A stretch of DNA of 64,000 nt from positions 49,840,001 through 49,904,000 of the forward strand of contig JAFFJZ010000001.1 of assembly GCA_018340375.1 (NCBI GenBank), read 5' to 3'. This stretch comes from Gonatopus flavifemur. Lineage: Eukaryota > Arthropoda > Insecta > Hymenoptera > Dryinidae. This document shows positions 21,256 through 33,800 of this stretch, piece by piece (positions within the stretch are counted from its first letter, which is position 1; the number at the start of each line of letters is the position of its first letter). The position numbers and the translations under genes were made by a program. The notes beneath the pieces are model-generated. The model was not told the DNA's origin, searched no databases, and worked only from the letters and a program-made list of their open reading frames with translations.

Positions 21256-23436
21256 CTGAAAGTGCTTTATTTTGAAGACATCAATAAATTCTTTAAGAAA
21301 TACTAAAACAATCCAAAAACTGTTTTCAAAGAATTCTCTAATGTCATCAAAATACAACTTTTTTAGGATTCCTTACGAGTTAATTGATTTGAGACAAATT
21401 TTAAGAGAACTCCATTGAAGTTCTTGAAAAAGTTTGGTCTCTGGTCTCAAAATAATTGTACATGGATTATATTTGTTATAATATCAAAAAAACTAAATAG
21501 AGGTTTCTTATTGGCTGATAACGAAATTTCGTTCTAATTATTTATGACGAGTTAGTTGAACAACAAACAGACCAGACCCGGATTGTTTGATTGATTCTGA
21601 ATCATTTGATCCAAAGTTTAATGCAATTGATTGAATATTTTTGACGTAAAATGGTTGAAACGATCTAGTAGTTTTTTGGTGAAAAAATCGACCAGAGCAC
21701 TCCCTTAAAAAGTGCTTTCAACTTTGACACATGAATTTTACTTTCACAAACGCAAGGAGATGTACATGTGAAGACAAAGAGGATACAATATGCGTCGTAC
21801 AGCTCAGCATGCTTTCTCCGTTACTTCGTCCAATCAATGCACGTTGAGCAGCGCGCGCAACTATACATCTCTGTCTCCTTCCAAAGTGGATCTCATGGCG
21901 TCTGTGTGAGTAAGACTCCCGTGTCAAATCTGAGACACTGATAATTCAGCAACGATTCTATAAGTGAAAACAATTACATAGTCGAACTCGATTTGAATAG
22001 AAGAAGGATCATTGCAGTTGTTGTTGGAAGTCTTGGATTTGGTATTGTTGTTCCTGAAGAAAAATTGAAATCCTTCAATGGTGGAAATTGATTCCTACAG
22101 TGTTTCATTGACAGCACCCTGTAACCAATATGTCTTTCCAAATCAGGTATGTAAGCTTCTTCATCTTTCCCAATCATTTGTATTCGAACAAATTATTGAA
22201 AAAGGTTCAGTTCTCGAGGTATACATATGCACATTTCAATAACAGATGCATTCCCAGGCTTCAGCACATAATGTCAAAAAACCTACTTTCCATGTGTTCA
22301 AGATTTTATCCAATAAGATAAGAGCCTTTAAATTTCATGAGTATTGCTGTTATGGATTTGAAATTTCAAACTCGAATAATTTTACCATATCCTCCTCTAT
22401 TTCCTTCTATAAATCATTTAATAAAGAAAATTTTCGCTATAATGATTTTTACCTAACTATTCAAAACGCTATAACGAATTATAAATCCTCAAGACTTGTA
22501 AAATCAAAATTCTACAAAACCACTCGCACAACGCAACAGTTCAGAAAGAGTTTTCAATGTATCCATTCCGAATTCTTATAATTCCAATTGAATTTATTAT
22601 GAACTCTTTCTCAACTGACGTGCTGTGTGAGCATGAATAGTCTCTGAAGAACATAACATGTTCTCTGCAAAAATCTGGAAAACTCCAACAAATTCTGATG
22701 AAAACTTTATTAAAAATTTGAGAATTCTTCAGAGTCCTTTCATTTTTTATTTTTCAAACAAATAAGAACGAGATTGCGCTCTAAGAAAATTCTGACAAAC
22801 CGATAAATTTGTAATATTTTTCTCACTATTGAAGAAAAATATAAGAAAATTTTTCAATACTTGTTCACTTACATTGCTAAGATTTGGATGGTCTGTTGAA
22901 ACGAATTGATAATCATTGAATAAAATAATTTTCATAATTCTGTAAATGATGTTTTTAGTTGCAAGAAATTAATTTTAGAAAATAAACACCGGAAATTTAT
23001 CTGATTTTGTGAATTTAAATTTTTGTTTCGTTTCTATAAACGATTCAAACTTCAAGAACATTATTTATAAATGATATTTGAATATAGCGTGTGAACTGTT
23101 TAATTTCTTGGAGTGAAAATACTTCAAGTCCAACAAGAGTGAGATTCCATTCCAAGAAATTTAGAGGGGATGTATTTACAGGATTTTAAAATTTTTCAAT
23201 AATCAGTAAAATGCCAAATATTTATTCCCAATTTTGTCAGAATTTTTTTAGAGTGTATTTTCATTCCTATTTATCTGAAAGACAAAAAGAGGAAAGACTT
23301 TTATAAGTCTTGAAACAAGTTCGCACAGAATGTCCGAAATTTATTAAATTTTCACAGAAGAAAATGTTGTGTTTTTCAGAGACAAATATGTTTTGCTCGA
23401 TTTTTTCTGGCATTTTTTTTAGCAGGCTATATAAAA
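21256..23436. other. Gene-free AT-rich stretch upstream of the zinc-finger gene
   Basis: Short open frames occur on both strands, but none shows a domain. A class II-like right end (TTCTGGCATTTTTTTTAGCAGG) is near 23403-23424, and the inverse word lies near 905-925. Part of a promoter or a non-coding exon of the gene at 23,877 may be in this stretch. Confidence 0.4.
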
Positions 23437-23683
23437 CCCAGATAGAAAACCATGCGCTAAATATTTTGTAACATAATGTGCCGTAAACATACTATCATAA
23501 ACTTTGCTCAGATTGCAATGATGCATAAAATGTAAACATTATGTCTTCATTATGGTACCATCACCTCGTTTTGCTACCAATAACAATGCTTTATGCGTAA
23601 ACACCTTGGTACCACGATGCAAACATTTCTTGGCGTGCATGTCACCATTATGATGGCATTATTGAGACATTTTTCTATCTTGG
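23437..23683. mobile_element. 247-bp MITE (CCCAGATAGAAAA), TSD AA, uninserted copy
   Basis: It is a near-identical sister of 6643-7107 but without that copy's 216-bp insertion. AA flanks both sides (23435-23436, 23684-23685). The last GGG has become TGG. Its right end is about 190 bp upstream of the zinc-finger start codon. Confidence 0.9.
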
Positions 23684-23876
23684 AAAGCTTAAAATTGAAT
23701 TTTTTCACAACTCTTCCAAGATATTTATCTTGTTGCATCGTTGTCATTAGAATATAACAAACCTTTATTGTCTTTTTTGAAATTTCTGTACTCACTATTG
23801 TTTCCTAAATCTTGAAAACAATACATTCCACGTTGAATAATTGTAACCTTCGGCTCTTAAATATATTTTCAGCACA

Positions 23877-24620
23877 ATGTCGCAAGGGACGTCAACTGAC
23901 GATCTGGGAAAGAAACAACAAAAGTTCAACAAAGAATGGACCAACATTTTCACTTGCATAGAAGAGGTCCCCGACGACGACACAAAATTTTATTGTAATA
24001 TCTGCAAGCGAAATTTTGTAGTCATTAAGAAACATAGAATAAGAAGTCATTTGAATTCGGCAAGACATAAATATAACGAAGAGCACAAAGACGAGGTTCG
24101 TACAAAGAAAGAAGTTATTCCTCATAAATTTCTACCTAAATGGGTACAAGACGTCCGCTTTGAATCTTGGATAAGGAACGTACGCGACGATGTATATAGA
24201 TTTCACTGTACTGTATGTAAAATTGAAAAAAGTTGTCGAAGTGGCGTAAGTTCTCTCATTCGTCACGCCGAAACCCCAGAGCATATCCGAAATTGCAAAG
24301 CAAACGATATTGAATTATTGACAGATATATCGGCCGAACGGATTTCCGATTCGATAGAATCATTTAAAAATCGCAAGAAAGCTCGCGAACTTGAATACGC
24401 TCGATTATGTTCGGAAACGAATGTACCGTTGAGTACAATGAACGCTCTTTTGAAATTCTTCCAAAATACGGATCCAGTGGTTCTTCAACACATGACGGCG
24501 AGCGCGACGAAAATTTCAAACATTATTAAAAGTAATATGCCTGGTCCTTCCGAAGAATTTCGTACGCTTGAAATTGTCGAACCGGACAAATTTTCGGTGT
24601 ACATAAAACGAGAAGATTGA
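23877..24620 (+). CDS. Two-finger BED/U1-like zinc-finger protein, probably hAT-transposase derived
   Basis: A 247-residue protein in one coding exon. Two fingers are visible: C40-x2-C43-x14-H58-x5-H64 and C111-x2-C114-x15-H130-x5-H136, each preceded by a W-x-x-x... motif (W21, W99). The H-x5-H spacing is that of BED/U1-type fingers. The following stretch (residues 165-225, with ARLCSETNVPLSTMNALLKF) resembles the segment after the BED finger in hAT-like proteins. The catalytic RNase-H fold and the dimerisation tail are absent. The codons are intact and the coding sequence is less AT-rich than its surroundings. An acceptor-like TTTTCAG ends four bases before the ATG, so an upstream non-coding exon is likely. 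It could be a domesticated DNA-binding protein or the first part of a decayed transposase gene; its exact function is unknown. Confidence 0.75.
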   Translation: MSQGTSTDDLGKKQQKFNKEWTNIFTCIEEVPDDDTKFYCNICKRNFVVIKKHRIRSHLNSARHKYNEEHKDEVRTKKEVIPHKFLPKWVQDVRFESWIRNVRDDVYRFHCTVCKIEKSCRSGVSSLIRHAETPEHIRNCKANDIELLTDISAERISDSIESFKNRKKARELEYARLCSETNVPLSTMNALLKFFQNTDPVVLQHMTASATKISNIIKSNMPGPSEEFRTLEIVEPDKFSVYIKRED

Positions 24621-27600
24621 TCCTACGGGATCCGTGAGAAGCCTTTAGCGCAAAAGACTGCAAAGCTCCTGATCGACACAACAAACAGTCCTAACATCAT
24701 CATCATCGTAGGGTTCATCGCAAACAGATGAAAGGAAAAAATCTTTTTATTGTATAGATAAATATATTACACTTTCACTTACAGTACATTTCTTGTAAAA
24801 TACACTGAATTTTCATAGGCAAGACAATACATGCCATACGTACAAAACAATGAGACACTTTTCTTCCAAGTGAATTATCAACATGACGATTATAGTGAAT
24901 AGTTTCTATAACGTATAATATTCAATAATTTAGTGAAAATTATTTTTCGCAGTTTTGTGCATGTGTGCTAATTAGCAGATCGAAAGGTTATCGAAGTGAT
25001 GGAAAGTTGAATTTTGGATGTTGAAATCGTTTAGATAATGAGAACTCGAGTGCTACATCGTTCACGGCTTTGTTTTATTTCTTGAAAATAAATCATATAA
25101 GTGCAGCATTTGAAAATCGTCAAACTATGAAGCACCCGCGTGTTCCCGAAATTAATAATAATACGATAATCCAACGAATGGAACACAGTTGCCAATTTAG
25201 CGACTTTGTGTTTATATATCCTTTCAGCGGAATAACCAATCGATGGAACATTGGATTGGTCTTTCGACTGAAAAGTGGTTAAATTGGCAACCCTAGACTG
25301 GAAACTGAAGTAACAAATACAAAATTCAATGTCTCAACGAATTTTCCATTTAAAAAAAAAACACAAGATTTAATGGAAGAATAATACCGATATTATTACA
25401 TTGTAGTAACATTCAACAAAATTTAGACAAATTCAAATGTATGCTAATATAGCATGTAATACGTATTTGTAAGATTACGAAAAATGTATGAAAACTAAGT
25501 AAAAAAGTGATAATAAATCTCTGTTTGACAATAAGAACGGTATCAAGGTATTTGAAATAAATTTATGAATAAAAATCATAATTCTATTTTATTATTCGCA
25601 TTTCCTATCACTTTCACGTTAGTCGAAATCAGCATAAAATTTATTTCATTCAAAAATAAAGTTCTTTCTGTACCGTTAAGTGCCGAGCGATTCGACTATA
25701 TGCATTATATACGGATATGTATATAATAACTATCATTGATTTTTTCTTTTTATACGTTCAAATAAAGAACTTTAACATATATTGTATGCGGTTTCATACG
25801 ATTAACGTGGATATGCGTGTATCATATACAAAAACACATGTTTAACATGCAGTTAATATGAAGCATGCACAAACAACTTTGTTGCGCTTATTACTTCCCA
25901 TTGTACACAGCCCTCTTTGCTAGTAATTCTATATTGTTTAACGTTTCATATTTATCAATGAACAAATCAATGAATTCGAGGGCAATTCTAAACATTGCGG
26001 TTCTAAATGGTGTCTTTTATACTCAAATTTTAAATCAAAAACATCGTCATGAGATACAATTTTTTTTTTAAATAAGATAATCCATTATTGAGCTTGTAAA
26101 AAAAAAAGATAATCATTATTTTGATTCGACGTATTGAATTTCGAGTATTATAATGATTTTTGTGTCCTCGAACACACAAAATGTAGTATAAAATATTTGA
26201 AATGCCCTCCAATGCATATAAAACAACATATTATTTTGAGTACAAATGAAATCAAAGCAAACAAAGAATGTAGCTTTCAACTTCAGAAATTTACGCTCCG
26301 ACCTACGAGTACGAACAATTTAATTATTAAAGTAACAAAATCATTTTTTGAGAATCAAAAACAAAATCAATTTACAATTTTTCAAAATTCGATAAACTTG
26401 TACTCGTAGATCGAAGGTACACCTTTATTTCGTACATAACATTAAAAAGAAAAAAAAAAACATGATAAATGTTATCATCAATTATAAAAAAAAAAAATCG
26501 CCAGAATTTAATCAGCAGTCATGAGAGTCTCCGCCGAGAAGACATCGTCCGTATTTCATCGATCGTTAAAATTCTAGGCGTTCTAACCATCATTCTTCAA
26601 TCATCTCGAATGCGGATTAAATTCCTCGAATTTTAGATAAAGCATCATATCATATACATCTTTGTTTGTTTCTTGTTTTGTCCAATTTTCGTAGGTACAG
26701 TTTGATAAATAAATAAAAGGGATATTTTTCTTTTCCCCCGAGTATAGAAATAAATCATTTCAAAGTAAACATTATCAACGTTGAAATATTTTCTCATATA
26801 AAACAAACACTTCGACATTTTACATTTAATAAAATATATAACTATATTTTCTTTAGATCGAGAAACACATTTTTTCTGTTTGTTCGAAGGTGGAGTTAAC
26901 AATGTAGTATATGTATATAGTATATTCGTAATAGGAGTCATTGTACGAAATTACTCTTACTAGGTGTCTAGGTAATAATGCTGGACATAATATTGAAAAG
27001 AAAATGATTGTACATATTTTTTATGATTTCGATCTGACTCTAAAAAAGTTACGAAGAGCAAATTTTAGATCTATACGCTATACATTATTCAAATATAAAT
27101 ATAATTAAATTCTCGACTGACATTGCACGATCGTTTCCACATTTCGTTAAATTTTTATTATATAATATATATTTATATTTGTGTTTTCATTTTTCCAGAA
27201 TATTATAAATATTATCTTCATTTTTTTTGTTACTTTCTGAAAACTCAAAGAATGGAATATTCAACGTATTCAAAGTTCTATAGCAATATACAAAAAGGTA
27301 ACATTTTCGTTTCAATGTTAAAAGTATAGAAAGATTTATCCTTTTCTTTTTTCTATATATACATTATAAAAGTTTATACATAATATTATTATGTACTTCC
27401 ACTAAAACTGGAATCATAGATCCGTTATATGCGATTAAAAACAGGAAAATTTTCATTAGTCAACTGTTGTGATGCATATATTAACTATGTTTTGACTGAT
27501 TTTTCATTGATTCTTTTTTACATTGTATGATAACGAATGAAAGGATTATATTTCGCTTCGGGGAATGATCGATCTTCGCAAACGAGTAAAGGAAAAGAAA

Positions 27601-27772
27601 AATTCAAGGATAACACCACACGTTTTCATCGATCGAGTTTTTATTCGAAGCGTGTATGTGTGATGTCCTTTGAAACATTTTTCAAAATAAAATCAACTCG
27701 AATATACCATAATCGAAGTGTTTTTATAAGTATTCGCTTTTTTTTTCCTCAGAAACCATCTCTCGCAACCTT
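24621..27772. other. Gene-free AT-rich convergent intergenic region
   Basis: No domain-bearing reading frame is seen. The first part should be 3' UTR of the zinc-finger gene (AATAAA words occur from about 25,513 on). An inverted pair lies at about 25,190-25,296 (GCCAATTTAGC ... GTTAAATTGGC, and AACCAATCGATGG / CCAATC within), which may be a small unclassified element. Confidence 0.45.
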
Positions 27773-28034
27773 CCCATACAGCACAAGAGTCCCCGCAAAG
27801 AGCTCCCGTTATGACAGTAAACATGAATTCCATATGAATACTTTGAATTCAAAATGAACTCTCGATGAATGACTCAATCTCCAGAAAGAATTCATGTCAC
27901 GAATTCATAAAGAACTATTCAGGCATTCAACATGTATGCATTTTGAATTCATTTTTACTGTCATAACGGGGACTGTTCAAGAAGTTCTTTCAGAATTTTT
28001 TGTGAATTCAAAATGATCATTTGCGCTGTCTGGG
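27773..28034. mobile_element. 262-bp MITE (CCCATACAGCACA), TSD TT
   Basis: The left CCCATACAGCACAAGAGTCC mirrors the right TTTGCGCTGTCTGGG. TT flanks both sides (27771-27772, 28035-28036). It is related to 20992-21255 in inverse orientation. Confidence 0.85.
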
Positions 28035-30856
28035 TTGAGAGACCCCGTCTTGTGAACTACTGAAAGTGTTATTCTAATAGAAGAAGTGTAATGAAGCATT
28101 AGGTAATAGAAAGCCAATATGACCTTTTCAGTCGCCAAAAAGTTCGCAAAACGAACAAATTCGTGAGAGTTGCGGCTCACATAACGTTTCAGTCGTATCA
28201 AGTTTTTATGTTTGTTACGTGCTTTGTTTTTTGCGTTTTCCACAAATGTTTTCAGTGCAACACAGTCTCATCATTTATCAGACACAAAATTGGAAAATGC
28301 AAAAATTTCATTATATCTGGCACAAGAGAAGATCGTGTTCGATTATTGTTTATGATGTATTATATAAAAATGACAAAAATGTTCGTACTCTACTCCAAAC
28401 TCATTTACTTTATCAAACAACGAGTAAACTTATAAGATGTCGTATATGAATTTATAAGTACATATAATACTAGAGAATTTTTTCAATTTGGAAATACGTT
28501 TAAACCTTTAAAACATTTTTCAATTTTGCACATTCAATGCAGGTGCATAGGATGTGGAAAATTTGAAAATTTTACGAGGGAAACAAATTAATCAAATTTA
28601 CGAAAAGATGACACAAATTATATTGCAATAAATAAAACGGATATCTAAAGGGTAGTAATTGTCGGTTGTTTTTCTGTAACGAAAAGAAAAGAGACAAAAG
28701 AAATCTTGTAAACTTTTATACGAAAAAAAAAAAAAGAGAAACATTCAAACGACAATCACACCCTCTATTATTCGTAAACTGATTTTTTGAATATAAAATT
28801 TCCATTCAAAAACTTTTCAACGAAATACTAGAGTTGGATTTCAGTCAGTTAGCTTTATTTAAAATTCTTTGTACATATATTTCAATGATATTTCAAAGTG
28901 TTTTAATAATCTCGAACGTAGGAAGGGACTGAAATCCGAGCTCTGGTATTCATCTTGATAAATTATATGGTTCCGATCATTGAAAAAATTCTGTTACCGT
29001 AAATTCATTCGGAACGTTTGATTCAAATTCATTCGAGAATATTTAATAGAGTGTTCTGAAGCGAGGAAACTTCATTGAATTCGTTTTGGTAAAGTTGAAT
29101 AACATTTGAAGTAAGGTATCTTCATACACAGATCTGTTTCACATTATACAAAGTAGATTTTCGCGTGAAAATATATGAATTGTAAACCCTTTTGAAACAA
29201 ATTTACCAAGAAAAATGAACCAAAGTTCTCTGCTCTGAAATTCCCTCTTTTACGTAATTTTATTCGAAAGCGATGAATTTCGGACATGGTTTCAAATTAT
29301 ATACAATAAAAGAAGATTTGTTTAAAAGAACATTGTTTCAACTTTTTTGAATAAAATTACATAAGAGGTTTGAGTATGTTTTTGGAAGAAGCAAACAAAT
29401 GGCACAGTCTCATGGAATTTCCTTTTCTAATCATCATTCCTCAAGAATTTTACTAGATTCTAATCTTTTTGAAAATGAAATTGGTTCAAATTAAAACACT
29501 TGAAACGCTTCGGTTTGACTTTTTGAGAATATAAACCTGATAATAACTCAGATCAATGCAATTGCAGTTTAAACTCTTCAATTGATCTCTAAAACTCGTT
29601 ACGGTTTGCAACTATGAAATTCCATTAGACAAAACCAGGATTTGTACCTTCCAAAATGTTTTATTAAACTCGAATGCACCTGTGCAACGATTGCAATCAA
29701 ATAAACTTTCTCTATATTTTGCTTTTGCTCAAATATCATAGTTTTGAAGACATCTCTGTGTTTTGTTTTGCCCTTTAGTACAAAAATATAAGCAGCAATT
29801 AAAGTGAAAAAATGAAAAACAATAGATTTCTTGTATTATACATAAATATAAAAACGTAATCTTCAGTTGTACAGGCACATAAATTGAGAGAGAAAAAAAA
29901 ATTGATGGATTTCAATGAAATTCTGCCTTCATCAATGTATATAAATTATAAATCAATTCAAAGTAAATAACACTGATAACAAAAAAAAACATATCAATTT
30001 TTGTTCATGTAAAATTATATATATGTATGTATTTACATGTCTTATTTGCGTAATGTAGGATAACCTTGATTTAGGTTGAATATCATTCTTCCCGAATATC
30101 TTAATTATACAATATGCTTCACATCGTTGCGTAGCATGTAAATAAATATACTATGATCTGTCATGTTTATAAAACACTGACATTAGTTTTTGTTAAATTT
30201 TAACAAATGTCTTCTTATTATATTCTCAATTTTCTTTCATCTTCTCCCATTTCTTTTTTTTTGTAGTTTTCTCTTTTATCTGTTTTTTTATTCCATTCTT
30301 TTCGTGAAAACTTTTATTATAATTCGACTACTTAAAAAAATCGTAGCCATTTTTCACCTGATCTGTGATTGTAAGTCTTAAATATGGAGCAGCTAACTCT
30401 CACTTATCATTGAAGTACAGTTTTCTCTTGTAATATACAACGAATAATCCTCTTTTGTTTCAAATGATTAATCAATCAACGTATAACGTATGTAAGTAAA
30501 AAGAAAATATCCATTATCCACAAATGAAATGAAGAGTAAACGTGGAAGGAAACGATATTGTGGATTTGCTTTTTTGTTTACACGGCACACGACAGGAAAA
30601 GTGATTTAGATTAAAATATTGTGTCGACATCGATAAGAATACTTTTAAGAACCTGGGGAGAAATTTTCTTCCAGAGAGAGGAAAAATGTATGAATTTCGG
30701 TACCAAATTGACTCTTGAAATAGAACAACGTTTTGATCGAGGAAGTTTCTTTGGAAAAACAATCCAAAACGTAAAAATGATTTTCCTGGTTCTTGTTTTG
30801 CTTTTTTCTTTCGTCCGTCAGATCTAAGATAAAAATTATGTTTACGTTGTTTGGTC
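28035..30856. other. Gene-free AT-rich region downstream of roquin
   Basis: It probably includes the roquin 3' UTR on the minus strand; several TTTATT words (AATAAA on that strand) occur, but the true cleavage site cannot be chosen by eye. No coding signal is seen. Confidence 0.4.
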
Positions 30857-33800
30857 TTAATCTATTATCTTTTTAGAGGTCTCTTCTTCGCTTGACCAAT
30901 GTTTCTCTTGTTCTTGGAGTTCGAATTCCCACCTTAGTTCTAACTCACGCATATCGTTTGCTATACCAGCCTCGTAAGTATCTTCCTGTTTAAATGAATT
31001 TCACAATAATGCCAAGTATCGATACATTGTTTCTACGGAGCATGCTCAGAATAACATACTTTTTAGAATATTCATTCAACCAATTCTTGAATAATTTTTG
31101 TTCAATTGAGACAACTGCTGATTGTAAATAATTAATGTGAGGTGAATTTTATCATTTGAGAATCTCTTAAAATCAATAATGAAACAATGAAAGATTCCAA
31201 AACGTTCTGGAAACGTATGTTGTATGTTGGGAATTTTCCAAAATTTGTCTTCAATATTATAATAAAATATTTTCCATTCTCAACAAACACCGCTGAGATG
31301 ACTTTGAAATCAAAATCTAATTTCTAGAACATAAATAAGATGAGTAAAAAAAAAAAGGACAAAATATAGTGCAAGTATTCTTGTGTCGTCTAAATTATAA
31401 ATCAATTGTTGAATGAAAATTCTATATACTCGAATATTCCCTAAAATTCTGAATCATTTTCATATGATTAAAAATTTATAAAAATCAATTGACTTACCTC
31501 TTCAGGTTTGTAATCTTCATTGTAATTATGATTGGAAAGTTGATCGTTAGACGGTTGAGTCCAGGGAATAGTACCGTAAGGACTCCAGTTTCGAACATCT
31601 TTCTCTTTTTCTCGAATACCAGCTTCGATCATTTGTAATTCTTGAGCCAATCTTTCGCCGGTTGTGGCAAAAGTGGCACCTTGAGTTGCGAGCTGTTGTG
31701 CAAGAGAAATGCATTCATTATAGTGTGACATAATCAACATTTTTCAATTTTATAAAAACAATAATACTCACCTTCAAATCATTGATCTTTTTTTCTAAAT
31801 GTTTTAACTGCAATTTCACTTTTTGCGATTCGAGAATCAAACTGAAAGTAAAATGAATTTGATAGTCAATAAAAAATATGAATATAATGAATGAAATGTG
31901 ATTTTAAAGTATATAAAGAGAAAAATGAATTTACTCTTTGGGCATGCATTCTTGTCGCAGGTATGGAGCTTGTTGAGTAGGTGTTTCCGACATGTTACGA
32001 TCAAGAGTGATATATCCTTCGCCGAAATAAGGATTGTTAACGGACTGTATTCCTCCATTGGTGCCAATCGTAGCATACGCTATTGTGAAGAAATAATGTT
32101 TGGAATACCGAATATATTATTTCAACGATGAAACAAAATTGAGGAAAAAGTTTGATACTTACGTTGATGATTGTAATACCAAGAAGTAATAGAATTTGCT
32201 GCTGGTATAGATCTTAGAGTAGATATAGCAGGTGTTGCATTCTCATATAAACCAGCAGATTGAATTCCATTCGCAGATCTATAGAGATGAAGAGATTTAT
32301 TATATTCTGTAAATATAAAAAGGAAGCGCTTGAATATGATATATCGCTTACTTTGGCAATTTCGAAATGGGACCATATTTTGCAGCGGGAGTATCGTAAG
32401 GTATGAAATCTTCATCCAACATTATAGGATCGACGCATCGAATGTTGCTGTTGCAATTCATATTCATAGAAGACCCAACAGGTGTACCAGATGGGTTGGC
32501 CCATATAGAGAAATTTGACGAATTCAATGAATCTCCCTGAATATCATAATTCTATAAAGAATGCAATTATATATGTTATTTATGAATAATGAAAATTTTT
32601 TTGAATATCAAAAATACCGATTCTTACTGTTTTCATTTGAGGTCCTTGTTTGTTGAAAATAGTTTCCAACTGATTTAAAATTTCCATCTTACGCTGAAGT
32701 AACATAGCTAATGTTTTAGCTACCGTACGTTGCTATACAGAATACCATAATTTTTATAATTAGTGCTTTCATATCAAATATTGACTAAAAACATCGACTG
32801 AACTATTAGGCACTCAAATGACGAGTTTCAGCCGATATTTGTCATGTTTTACAAATTCATGATACAAAAGCATTACCTTTTTCGTGTTGGAAACTCCATT
32901 TTGGATGTTGGGTGATATTTGCGATGAATCCCATACATTCAAATTTGGCGTGTTATATTCCAAAGGTGCATTAGGCATTATGTAATGAGAACAGTGCATG
33001 TCTAAATTTTTAGCTGGTACTATATGCGACAAACCTTGTGGGGTGGGTAACATATAACTGGTAAGAGATCCCGCAAAATTATTCTCGTTAGTAACGATAG
33101 GATGTTGCACAGAATTAACTTTATTCATTAAACTGAAATCTAAAAATAATAACATTATATTTTATGGTAATTCTTTTCACGTGAATTAATATACATTTAA
33201 TGTTAAAATAATTCAATATTACTAACTTTGAGTATTATCTTGGGGTTGAGTGGAATGATACGTAACATCGTCGTGTTTGAATACTTGATTGTTAGACATC
33301 AAAGGTAATTTTTCCATTTTAAGCTCCGCATTGCCGGTCAATGGTAAATTTGATCTCATACTCAATTTTCGATTTTTTGATCTGTATCTGAAGTGAAGAT
33401 GAAAAAAATGTACTCAAAATTCGAATCATCGATAAATGATAAATAAATCAAAATAACGTACTTATCTAATTCCATATCGCTGTGAGCAAATGTACAATTG
33501 GTAGCTCTAGGACAAGATCCTCTGAGAGCTAGATCTCGACACATGCTCACTTTATATTTTGGTTGACCAGGGCCGACGTTATGAGCACCATCTTGAGTTT
33601 TTCGATTTCCATGATGTTGAATGAATTCGACTAACGCCGCTACCACAGTTCTAGCTGCCTCCAATGCTGCACGGCACTCTCCTAACGTAGGTGGTTCTGT
33701 TTCTGTAATAATTTAATCGATATCAAATTAGGAACTATGATTAAACCATTCGATATCCGACGATAGTATGTTTCGAGTAATACCTGGATTAGGATCTATC

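Noticed and set aside
27537..27857. 106-codon plus-strand open frame
   Set aside because: Low-complexity AT-rich composition, no domain, and its end runs into a MITE at 27773.
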